The notes beneath the pieces were generated by a model, which was not told the origin of the DNA, did no database searches, and was given only the letters and a program-made list of their open reading frames with translations. A stretch of 7,246 bases of DNA from Flavobacterium sp. (lineage in GTDB: Bacteria > Bacteroidota > Bacteroidia > Flavobacteriales > Flavobacteriaceae): positions 1 to 7,246 of the forward strand of contig JAAURU010000184.1 in the NCBI GenBank assembly GCA_012032075.1. Direction: 5' to 3'. Positions 1 to 6,248 of this stretch are shown one piece after another (within the stretch, counting starts at the first letter, position 1; every line of letters starts with the position of its first letter). The position numbers and the translations under genes were made by a program.

Positions 1-143
1 CTCAACCACAAACAAAAATCTTCCAATCTCCCAGCACCTAGCTTCTGTCACTCAAGCACCCAGACAACCCATCTTCCTCGCTTCCTGCTTCCAGCACCCA
101 GCACCCAGCACCCATCTTCCTGCTTCCTACTTCCTACTTCCTA
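1..143. repeat. C/T-rich low-complexity array with tandem heptamers
   Basis: This intergenic stretch is strongly C/T-rich on the plus strand. It contains three tandem copies of CCAGCAC (91-111) and three tandem copies of CTTCCTA (123-143), among many degenerate CTTCC/CCAGCA units. Similar low-complexity arrays are common between genes in Flavobacteria. The stop codon of the neighbouring minus-strand gene (134-136) lies inside the CTTCCTA array, so the array overlaps the end of that gene. No open reading frame or RNA gene is seen in 1-133. Confidence 0.75.
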
Positions 144-982
144 TACACACTCATTTTATAATACCTAAACAAATGATCGTAAATTACTAATTCATATTCT
201 CGTTGTCGTGAAGTGAATTGTCTGTTTAGCATCATGTGAATGTGACTGCCTAAAAAAGAGAACAAATCCACGTCTAAATTTTCTTTTAACTTTGGCATAA
301 AAGATGCTATTTTCTTGCTTTTCAATTCTACTACTTCATAAATAGGAGCGAAATTATCTACCTGTTGAAAAGTTAAAAATGATTCCAATTCGTTTTCAAA
401 ACTACGATACTGTTTGTCGAGTTCCTTTTTTAAGGTTTTATCGGCTTGGAATTCATTTTTAAATGAAGTTTGCAAACGGTCTAGTAACTTTAATTTCTCT
501 TCTTTTGTAAGTTCGAAAAGGGTTAAAAATTGATCAATAGCCTGAAAACTAAATAATAAAGCAGTTGTGTCATTTTCAAAGTAATTTTTTAAATCGATGT
601 ATGCTAAAACCAATTCACTATCTGCTTGAAAAATAGTTTCAGACAATTCATAAGTAGTGCTTCCATAACGTTCCAATTCTCTTACATAGGTGTCGGTTTG
701 GATTTTCCAAATGAGGTTTTGCTCTTGTAAAACGCCCAATAAAACTTGCAATTTGATTATAACTATTCCAATGTGTTCTAAGTTATCTATTTTAAAACGT
801 AATCGAATGTGCGAATCGGGATCATTATAGCGAATAAAAAACCATTTTGAAATATATTTTTCTGCTAAAAGGTTTTCAATACCTTCTTTTAGAGAATCGT
901 GTAGCATAAAATCGGCTGTCTTTACACCGCAATATATTTTGTAATACAACCATTCACTTCCTATACTAAATTCTCTTTTCAT
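134..982 (-). CDS. Thiopeptide-type bacteriocin biosynthesis protein (split LanB elimination domain)
   Basis: This intact 282-aa protein matches the C-terminal elimination domain of class I lanthipeptide dehydratases (SpaB_C / thiopep_ocin family), here a separate subunit. In this family the domain removes glutamate from glutamylated Ser/Thr to leave dehydroalanine or dehydrobutyrine in a RiPP precursor. Visible family motifs, in order, are WLYYKIYCG (11-19), WFFIRYNDPDSHIRLRF (47-63, with R51, H58, R60 and R62), RELERYG (101-107), E115 with the DS pair at 121-122, and HIHMMLNR (247-254). The middle (about 155-205) is a charged helical stretch. The start ATG at 982 gives the expected N-terminus; there is no Shine-Dalgarno, as is normal for Bacteroidota. 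The stop TAG falls in a heptamer array, so the last residues (VYRK) may be repeat-derived. It lies 260 bp downstream of the glutamylation subunit on the same strand, implying a two-subunit dehydratase. Family assignment is confident; the peptide substrate is unknown. Confidence 0.88.
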   Translation of the reverse strand: MKREFSIGSEWLYYKIYCGVKTADFMLHDSLKEGIENLLAEKYISKWFFIRYNDPDSHIRLRFKIDNLEHIGIVIIKLQVLLGVLQEQNLIWKIQTDTYVRELERYGSTTYELSETIFQADSELVLAYIDLKNYFENDTTALLFSFQAIDQFLTLFELTKEEKLKLLDRLQTSFKNEFQADKTLKKELDKQYRSFENELESFLTFQQVDNFAPIYEVVELKSKKIASFMPKLKENLDVDLFSFLGSHIHMMLNRQFTSRQREYELVIYDHLFRYYKMSVYRK

Positions 983-1002
983 AAATTAACTTCAATTTTA
1001 TT

Positions 1003-1020
1003 TTGTCATCCTATGTTTGC
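1003..1020 (+). mobile_element. 18-bp copy of the IS110 left junction (possible IS footprint)
   Basis: TTGTCATCCTATGTTTGC here is identical to 3540-3557, the left junction of the IS110 element. It comprises the target half TTGT, the shared CAT and the first 11 bases of the element's left end. Similarity stops at 1021. It may be the remnant of a second insertion of the same element into the same repeat, later deleted, or a chance or repeat-derived match. It lies 21 bp upstream of the 982 start codon, pointing away from that gene. Confidence 0.45.
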
Positions 1021-1031
1021 TCAAAAATCGA

Positions 1032-1091
1032 CTTCAAAAACCTACTGCTGTCGCACTGTCCCGAAAGCTTTCGGGATGTCGAAGTGCAATT
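1032..1091. repeat. Intergenic hairpin repeat, copy 1 (with 18-bp perfect palindrome)
   Basis: The unit CTTCAAAAAC-C-TACTGCTGTC begins a repeat that continues into an 18-bp perfect palindrome, TCCCGAAAGCTTTCGGGA (1059-1076). The palindrome is flanked by GCACT (1053-1057) and AGTGC (1083-1087), so the unit can fold into a long stem. The same outer segments recur at 1122-1165 with a different, non-palindromic centre. It belongs to the GTCGAAGTGC-type intergenic repeats common in Flavobacteria. The hairpin could act as a terminator or mRNA-end structure for the upstream minus-strand dehydratase gene; that role is inferred. Confidence 0.7.
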
Positions 1092-1121
1092 TAAAAAATC
1101 AATATCAATAACAATGTCAAT

Positions 1122-1165
1122 TTCAAAAACTTACTGCTGTCACACTGAGCTTGTCGAAGTGCAAC
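1122..1165. repeat. Intergenic repeat, copy 2 (CACTGAGCTTGTCGAAGTGC type)
   Basis: This second unit shares TTCAAAAAC-TACTGCTGTC and GTCGAAGTGCAA with the unit at 1032-1091. Its centre is ACACTGAGCTT instead of the long palindrome, leaving a shorter stem CACT (1143-1146)/AGTG (1158-1161). The sequence ACTGAGCTTGTCGAAGTGC is a familiar multicopy intergenic repeat in Flavobacteria (recalled, not searched). Between the two copies, 1092-1121, and after copy 2 up to about 1220 there is AT-rich sequence with no recognisable gene. Confidence 0.7.
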
Positions 1166-1223
1166 TGTAACATTTAAAAACAATTTTGTGGTTAGTTTTA
1201 ACTTCAAAATCAACCCAAAGCTC

Positions 1224-1256
1224 TCCTTCCAACTTCCATCATCTAACTTCCAGCTT
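1224..1256. repeat. C/T-rich CTTCCAA/CTTCCAT array
   Basis: This short run of degenerate CTTCCA(A/T/G) heptamer-like units resembles the array at 1-143. It overlaps the end of the minus-strand dehydratase: its TAG stop (1243-1245) lies inside the array, just as the stop of the elimination-domain gene lies in the left array. Confidence 0.6.
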
Positions 1257-3435
1257 CTTTAAAAAACGACACTACAAATTGATTGGCAAAAGAATTACCT
1301 TCCCTGTCTTTAACCACACTTTCATTGGTAAACAAAAACTCTTCTACTACTACTTTCCCATTTGATTTTGCTGTTTTATGCATCATATCAAAACAAATTT
1401 CTTGGTCTAAATCCAGCAATAACGTATTATCTCCACTTACAATATTTACATATCTAGGCATTTGCTTTTTGGTTTTCCAATGTGTAAAATTAGTTGTAAA
1501 ATCTATAGTTTCTAATTCGTCTTTGTAAACGTACCATTGGCTTTTGCCAAAATTACGTCTTTATAAACCACTCGTGGAAATCATTATAATGATAGGGTAA
1601 AAAACCCCAATCAAAACTATAAACCGAACTCCCATTTTGTCCTTGTAAATCGCATAAAAATTGGTAAATAGGCAACGCATTATTGCTATAATTATGCGCA
1701 TTTGACAAACAAGGAATAATGATTTTATCTAATTTTTTTGATCGTAAAACAATCGTATTATTTTGAATAGAAATAGTTAAGTCTTCAATGTCAATTTGGT
1801 TCTCTTTTGGCAACCCACTATTCGACAAATAAGTAATTTCATAGTCTCTCAAAACAGGTCTTCTTAAAATATTACCTGTACGCGATTCTGGAATGTGTGT
1901 AATTTCTGCAAAAATGGCATTAGCATAAAAATTCGATTCTTTGGCAACAACTTCTTTGGCTAATTCATGTATGGTTTCCTTTCCATTACAAAACCGACCA
2001 ATCAACTTTGCAGCGCTTATACTTCCAAGCGATTCCAAAGCCATTATTTCTTTGTCAGCTTCTTGAAAGACTTCAATCATTGCCGAAAAAGTGACTGGTA
2101 AATTTCTGTTTTTTGGAGTAAAGTCTTTGAAATCTTCGTCTTTTAAAACTAAAATATTTTGGTTGCTTTCCTTACATTCTTTTAGTTTTTTTTCTAAAAG
2201 ATAATCAAGTTTACTCCATCGTTCTTCTGTGGTATTAGCTTTGGCAGACTTATAAATAGATAGTTTATCTAATAGCGAATGGGAATCGTTCATGCTACCG
2301 TTTTGTAAATAACCAATTCCAACTTCTGTATCTAATACAACCGAAAATGGCATTTCCTTTGTTTCATAACGGCTTAAGAATGCTTTTTTAAAGGCTTCAA
2401 GATTGCTATTGGTATTAGTATCTTGAATTTTATCAAGAAAAGTAATCACTTGTTGCAATTTCTTAACGTTCGTTTTGTTTAGCATACACGAATTAGTCTT
2501 TGTATATAAATCGGTTTGAAGTAAATATTTTTCCTCAAAATCGATGCCTAATTGTTTTACTTTTTCTTGAATGGCTTGCGAACTTGCATGATGTGTTAAA
2601 ATGTTGTTTTGTATTGCAACCAACTGCGCTTTTACATCTTTAATAAGTGAATATTTTTCTGCTATTTCATCTATTTTTCCAATAATTCCGAGCACTCTTT
2701 CAATTTCATCACTTCCAGTAACTGTAGCTTCTAAATTACTAACTAAAAACTGATTACCGATTAATTCATTTATAAATGCTAAAGCTTCTTCTGTTTCGGA
2801 AGCATCATCGATGATTAAATGAACTAATTCCATACGTTTTTTACCCGAAGTAACCGCTTTATAAATAGTGTCTATAAAATTATTTTTTCGAATGGCAGCA
2901 ATAGTATGTTCGCGACGTTTATTGACAAATTTGTATTCTACATAACGGTAAAAATCACCTATTTTATAAAGAGAAGAATTTGGATAATAGTCTAATGATG
3001 CTCGTACAGCCTCTTCTTTTCCCATGTTCCAGTAGCAAATTTGGTCCAAAACTGCATGTCAAATTGCGTGTGTGACGTATAGTTTTCTTTTGATTGAAGT
3101 TCGATAGAAGTTTCATTACTAAAAATACCTGTTGTGCAACCTGCAAACAATCCAAATGGTGTGGCTCTTGCCGAAATTCTAGCGATATATTTTACTAAAG
3201 ACTGTTCTAGACTACTTATTTTATCTTTTGAAAAAGAAATTGGATTTGTACGATATTTCTCTAATTCGCTAAATAATTCTGGAGAAGCTAAAACAATAGC
3301 ATTGTTAACATAAGGATTATCAAGTGTTGCAAATAATTTTTCACTACTATAATTATCCAACAATGTGGTGTAAAAATTTATAGGTAAAAGTGGTGTGCGA
3401 AGTATATAAGTAGCAAATGCTGAAATGTTGTTCAT
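1243..3435 (-). pseudogene. Lantibiotic dehydratase, glutamylation subunit (LanB N-terminal part), two frameshifts
   Basis: Three overlapping minus-strand reading segments (3435 to about 3000, 3049 to 1553, about 1557 to 1243) together spell one roughly 730-aa LanB-type dehydratase. This is the normal size for a stand-alone glutamylation subunit. In this family it transfers glutamate from glutamyl-tRNA onto Ser/Thr of a RiPP precursor. Segment 1 has the N-terminal LRTPLLP (12-18) and RISARATPFGLFAG (86-99), the arginine-rich signature of the NisB activation site. Segment 2 contains YPNSSLYKIGD, AEITHIPESRTGNILRRP and NAHNYSNNALPIYQFL. Segment 3 resumes with RNFGKSQWYVYK and ends with PRYVNIVSGDN and LLLDLD. 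A -1 change lies around 3000-3052 and a compensating +1 change near 1553-1560, so segments 1 and 3 share a frame. The start is ATG 3435; the upstream in-frame extension only translates an ATTCCAA repeat. The conservation around the breaks makes sequencing error a real alternative to pseudogenisation. Confidence 0.85.
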
Positions 3436-3447
3436 AACTGTTTTTAA

Positions 3448-3513
3448 ATTCCAAATAAAAAATTCCAAATTCCAAATGTGAAAAATTCCAAATGTGAAAA
3501 TTCCAAATTCCAA
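3448..3513. repeat. ATTCCAA array (six copies)
   Basis: ATTCCAA occurs at 3448, 3462, 3469, 3485, 3500 and 3507, with AAATGTGAAA-type spacers at irregular 7-16 bp spacing. It sits immediately upstream of the dehydratase start codon (3435, minus strand). It would therefore form the 5' leader or promoter region of that gene. Such arrays are a known low-complexity class in Flavobacteria; no promoter of the TTTG-N20-TAnnTTTG type is evident in it for the minus strand. Confidence 0.7.
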
Positions 3514-3548
3514 TGTAGAAGTCAAAAATCATCACCATCTTGTCATCC

Positions 3549-3556
3549 TATGTTTG
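3549..3556 (+). promoter_or_regulatory. -7 element of a junction promoter (TATGTTTG)
   Basis: TATGTTTG is an exact match to the Bacteroidota -7 consensus TAnnTTTG. In the integrated state there is no TTTG about 20 bp upstream. In the circular form, right end joined to left end through one CAT, the TTTG at 4756-4759 is placed exactly 20 nt upstream. This makes TTTG-N20-TATGTTTG pointing into the bridge RNA. It parallels the junction promoter known for other IS110 elements. Confidence 0.6.
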
Positions 3557-3623
3557 CAAAAGGAAGTTCTTTGAAAATTTTATAAATTTATTTCAACAGA
3601 AGAAAGAGAAAGATAAAAGCTAA

Positions 3624-3658
3624 ATCTTGTCATTGGTCAATTAAGACTGTTCGGAATG
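3624..3658 (+). other. Target-binding loop guides of the bridge RNA
   Basis: Left target guide ATCTTGTCAT (3624-3633) is identical to the left flank 3537-3546, and matches one more base (T) in the reconstructed empty site. The apical hairpin is GGTC (3635-3638)/GACT (3645-3648). Right target guide GTTCGGAATG (3649-3658) is complementary to CATTCTGAAC (4775-4784) at nine of ten positions; the tenth would be a G-U wobble. Same-strand left guide and complementary right guide is the arrangement described for IS110 bridge RNAs. Confidence 0.75.
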
Positions 3659-3691
3659 CTAGTTCCTTTCTCTCTCTGCTTTTGAACTTGG

Positions 3692-3725
3692 ACAGTTCAT
3701 TGGTCAAAAAGACCGTATTTAGGAT
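3692..3725 (+). other. Donor-binding loop guides of the bridge RNA
   Basis: Left donor guide ACAGTTCAT (3692-3700) is identical to the last bases of the right end, 4769-4777. The apical hairpin is GGTC (3702-3705), AAAAA loop, GACC (3711-3714). Right donor guide TAGGAT (3720-3725) is complementary to ATCCTA (3545-3550), the start of the left end. The right-hand pairing is the weakest of the four (six contiguous bases). Confidence 0.68.
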
Positions 3726-3781
3726 TGATAAGTCTCAAGCAGATTTCTTCCGTTTACTTTAATTTCCTTAAAAACAAATGT

Positions 3782-4749
3782 ATGAAAAAAAGTAACAATT
3801 ATGTTGGAATTGACATCTCAAAATTAACTTTTGATGTTGCTATTTGTAATTCTGATGGCAAGTATAGGTATTTTAAATTTGCTAATAATCATGAAGGTTT
3901 TGTTATGTTTTTAGAATTTTTAGATCCGTCAGAATCAATTTGTGTAATGGAAGCTAGTGGTCCGTATTATTTAAAATTAGCCACCTTTTTATCTGAAAAG
4001 ATATTAATGTTTGTGTTATAAATCCATTAATAATTAGGAGATTTTCTCAAATGCGAATGAGTAGAGCAAAAACAGACAAAAAGGATGCTATGCTTATTGC
4101 AGAGTATGGAAAAACTGAAAAGCCTAGTTTGTGGCAACCAGAAGCAGATTATGTGTTAGAACTAAAGCAAATGCAGGCTTACTTGGAGCAATTGAATAAA
4201 AATAGAACAGGATTTATAGTTCAAAAAGAAGCTTTTAATCAAAATCCTATTAAAAGTGAAACACTTGAAAAAAGTATCAATTCTGTATTAGAAACAATAG
4301 AGCAAGAGATTAAGCAAATTGAAAAAAGAATGGAGTTAATAATTAAAATACATCATCAAGAAATGTTTAATCAACTAAAAAGCATACCAGGAATTGGAGC
4401 TAAAACATCTTTGTTTTTAATTGTAATATCAGGAGGATTTAGTAAGTTCAACAATCATAAACAACTTGCCTCTTATGTTGGAATATCTCCAAGAATATTT
4501 GAATCTGGAACAAGTGTTAAGGGTAGATCGAAAATTTGTAAAATGGGAATGAGTAAAATAAGAGCAATGCTTTATGTATGTGCTTGGTCAGCAAAAAAAT
4601 GCAACAAAAGTTGTAAAGAATTATACGATAGATTAGTAGAAAAAGGAAAATCAAAAAGACTTGCCTTAATAGCAGTTGTGAACAAACTATTGAAACAAGC
4701 TTTTGCGATTGCAACAAAAAAAGAATATTATTCAGTGAAAATTAACTAA
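3782..4749 (+). pseudogene. IS110-family DEDD transposase, one frameshift
   Basis: The restored product is about 322 aa, normal for IS110 transposases. These recombine the element into target DNA under bridge-RNA guidance. The N-terminal RuvC-like DEDD domain shows D11 (GIDISK), E57 (MEASGPYY), D99 and D102 (KTDKKDA). A coiled-coil-like helical linker (about 130-190) follows. The C-terminal Transposase_20 domain has SIPGIGAKTS (201-210), LASYVGISPR, then ESGTSVKGRSKICKMG, where S242 fits the catalytic serine. The frame breaks after SEK: the A run at 3996-3999 needs one more A to read SEKDINVCVINPLIIRRFSQ into the second half. ATG 3782 is chosen because it leads directly into the conserved N-terminus; an upstream in-frame ATG at 3725 would overlap the bridge RNA. 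As written, this copy would make a truncated inactive protein; a sequencing deletion is equally possible. Confidence 0.88.
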
Positions 4750-4751
4750 AA

Positions 4752-4759
4752 TAAATTTG
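4752..4759 (+). promoter_or_regulatory. TAAATTTG element at the IS right end
   Basis: TAAATTTG matches the Bacteroidota -7 consensus TAnnTTTG, but has no clear TTTG/TTG about 20 bp upstream. Its TTTG (4756-4759) is better explained as the -33 element of the circular-junction promoter. It could also give weak outward transcription toward the head-GIN operon at 4852. Confidence 0.4.
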
Positions 4760-4773
4760 GAAATAAACACAGT

Positions 4774-4841
4774 TCATTCTGAACTTGTTTCAGAATCTCA
4801 ACAAAAATGAATAGAAGCTGAAATAAATTCAGCTTGACAAA
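4774..4841. repeat. Flavobacteria-type palindromic intergenic repeat, interrupted by the IS
   Basis: TCATTCTGAACTTGTTTCAG (4774-4793) and the following AATCT form a left arm. After a 14-nt spacer, AGAAGCTGAAATAAATTCAG with CTTGACA (4814-4840) forms a right arm. With the IS removed, the left arm becomes TGTCATTCTGAA..., and 21 of 27 positions pair with the right arm, a long imperfect hairpin. The TTGT that completes the left arm now lies at 3540-3543, on the other side of the IS. The sequence class is widespread between genes in Flavobacteria (recalled, not searched). Confidence 0.75.
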
Positions 4842-4851
4842 TATTAAAATC

Positions 4852-5517
4852 ATGAAAAATTAATTTATAGTTTATTATTTGTAAGTGTATTTGGATTTTC
4901 TCAGATAGAAAAACAAGTTGGAGAATTTTCAAAAGTTACAGCATTTGATAAAATCGATGTTTATCTAGTTAAAGGAAATGAAAATAAAGTAGTTTTAAAA
5001 GGAGCAAAATCCTCTGAAGTTGAATTAGTAAATAAAAGTGGAGAACTTAAAATTCGCATGAGTTTTGGTAATCTATTACAAGGAGACGATGTTTCTGCAA
5101 CTGTTTATTATACTTCTATTGATGCTATTGAAGCTAATGAAGGTTCTAGAATTTCTTCAAATGATACTTTTAGCGGATTACTATTTGATATTATAGCTAA
5201 AGAAGGTGCTGAAATCAAGATAAAATTAGATGTAGATAAATTAAAAGCAAGAACTTCACAAGGAAGTACTTTACAATTAGTAGGAAATGTTGCTTATGCT
5301 GATGTTTTAGTGAATTCTGGTGGAAAATATGAAGCTAAAGATTTAATTACACAACAAACTACTATTACTGGAAATGCAGGAGGAGAAGCTGATGTTTTTG
5401 CTACTGATTTAGTTGATGCAAAAGTAAGAGCTGGTGGCACTAATTTTAATTTATGGAAAGCCTAAACAAATTTACCAAAAAACTATAGCTGGTGGAACTA
5501 TTGAACAAGTTAAATAA
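4852..5517 (+). pseudogene. Head-GIN domain (DUF2807) exported protein, two frameshifts
   Basis: The restored product is about 221 aa. It has a signal peptide (MKKLIYSLLFVSVFGFSQ) followed by a head-GIN/DUF2807 domain, a right-handed beta-helix-like repeat fold found in Bacteroidota envelope proteins; its exact function is not established. Typical features are FSKVTAFDKIDVYLVKG near the start, a ladder of short G/A/N/S-rich strands, and a C-terminal YGKPKQIYQKTIAGGTIEQV. Two single-base breaks are visible. The A run at 4855-4859 lacks one A, so ATG 4852 runs into an immediate stop while the true frame is open from 4860. Near 5438-5450 one extra base shifts GG-T to NFNLWKA-stop instead of the YGKPK ending. 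The stop is then TAA 5515-5517. It is followed after 43 bp by the LysE-family gene, suggesting co-transcription. Confidence 0.82.
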
Positions 5518-5560
5518 AAAAAATTACTTAACTTCGTTTTATAATCAGGATTTTTCTTAT

Positions 5561-6246
5561 ATGTGGCAAGATATTTTAGCAGCAATTCCATGGGGATTAC
5601 TTTTAGCATTTTCAATAGGACCAGGTTTTTTTGTTTTATTAGAAACTAGTATTACTAAAGGTTTTCGAGCTGCATTTACCATAGATTTAGGTATTGTTTT
5701 TGGAGATATTCTATTCATTATAATTGCTTATGTAAGTACTAACCAACTTCTAGAACAATTAAAAGATAATCCTACTTTATTTATTATTGGAGGAATAATA
5801 ATGTTAGGTTATGGTTTAATTTCTTTTATTCTTTTAAAAAGAAGTTATAAAAAACAACAAGAAATAATTGAAGACGAAGATAATATTCAAAAGAATAATT
5901 ATTTTGCTTTATTCTTTAAGGGTTTTTTAGTTAATTTTATAAACATAGGAGTATTAGGTTTTTGGTTAATGATTATTATTACTCATGGTCCCCAAATGGA
6001 AATGAATACACAAGAATTATAATATTTTTTACATCAATATTATTATTTTATTTACTTTTTGATATTGCTAAAATACTACTAGCGAAACAATTAAAACACA
6101 AATTAACACCGCAAAACATTTATAAAATAAAAAGAGTGATTAGTTTAGTTATAGGAATTTTTGGATTGTTTTTTGTACTGCAAGGTTTTTTTCCAAACGA
6201 GAAAGAAAAATTACAACAAAAATTTGATATGTTTAAAAGTGAATAA
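5561..6246 (+). pseudogene. LysE-family transporter, one frameshift
   Basis: The restored product is about 228 aa, normal for LysE/RhtB-family inner-membrane exporters, which typically extrude amino acids or related small solutes; the substrate here is unknown. Six hydrophobic segments are visible: AAIPWGLLLAFSIGPGFFVL (with the family GPG motif), IDLGIVFGDILFIIIAY, LFIIGGIIMLGYGLISFILL, FLVNFINIGVLGFWLMIII, IIIFFTSILLFYLLFDIA and RVISLVIGIFGLFFVLQGFF. The C-terminus is a short charged tail. The frame breaks after MEMNTQ: one extra A at about 6012-6013 would read NTQRIIIFFTS into the second half. ATG 5561 is preferred over an in-frame GTG at 5492 because the latter overlaps the previous gene and adds residues unlike the family. 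The stop is two bases before the next ATG. Confidence 0.82.
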
Positions 6247-6248
6247 AT

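Larger units (their letters stand above)
3562..3745 (+). ncRNA. Putative IS110 bridge RNA (bispecific guide)
   Basis: A bridge RNA is bound by the IS110 transposase; one loop recognises target DNA and the other the element's own ends. Here three folded modules follow the junction promoter. First is a 5' hairpin, TTGAAA (3571-3576)/TTTCAA (3591-3596). Second is a target loop closed by AGAAAGAGAAAG (3601-3612)/CTTTCTCTCTCT (3666-3677), 11 of 12 paired. Third is a donor loop closed by CTGC-TT-TTGA (3676-3685)/TCAAGCAG (3735-3742). Each loop contains the same core, CATTGGTCAA (3631-3640 and 3698-3707), with an apical GGTC/GACY hairpin flanked by left and right guide strands. All four guides match the expected target or donor DNA. 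The approximate 180-nt length is close to the described IS621 bridge RNA. The 5' end is inferred from the promoter; the 3' end is approximate and lies upstream of the transposase start. Confidence 0.78.
3544..4777 (+). mobile_element. IS110-family insertion sequence with 5' bridge-RNA region
   Basis: The element consists of a roughly 235-bp 5' non-coding end, a DEDD transposase (3782-4749) and a short 3' end. The boundaries come from sequence logic. The left flank ends TTGTCAT (3540-3546) and the right junction reads GTTCATTCTGAAC (4772-4784). Removing 3547-4777 rejoins TTGTCAT to TCTGAACTTGTTTCAG, restoring a familiar Flavobacteria repeat. CAT (or TCAT) is present at both junctions, 3544-3546 and 4775-4777, and should contain the exchange core. 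There are no terminal inverted repeats, as expected for IS110. The long 5' and short 3' non-coding ends match the IS110 rather than the IS1111 group. It lies between divergent genes and disrupts no coding frame. The transposase copy carries a frameshift. Confidence 0.85.

Noticed and set aside
1..143. CRISPR-like array
   Set aside because: Units are 7 bp, contiguous and low-complexity; there are no spacers of uniform length and no cas genes.
1283..1528. Plus-strand open frame of 81 codons
   Set aside because: It is antisense to the clearly conserved C-terminal part of the dehydratase and has no family features.
3436..3525. In-frame 30-residue N-terminal extension of the dehydratase
   Set aside because: It is a translation of the ATTCCAA array; the conserved family N-terminus begins at ATG 3435.
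3994..4021. Programmed -1 frameshift joining the two halves of the transposase
   Set aside because: No canonical X XXY YYZ heptamer is present, IS110 transposases are normally a single frame, and the break resembles the other single-A losses in this window.
4517..4717. Minus-strand open frame of 66 codons inside the transposase
   Set aside because: It is a shadow of the conserved Transposase_20 coding sequence.
5492..5560. GTG start for the LysE-family transporter
   Set aside because: It overlaps the end of the head-GIN gene and adds residues without family resemblance; ATG 5561 starts at the expected first membrane segment.
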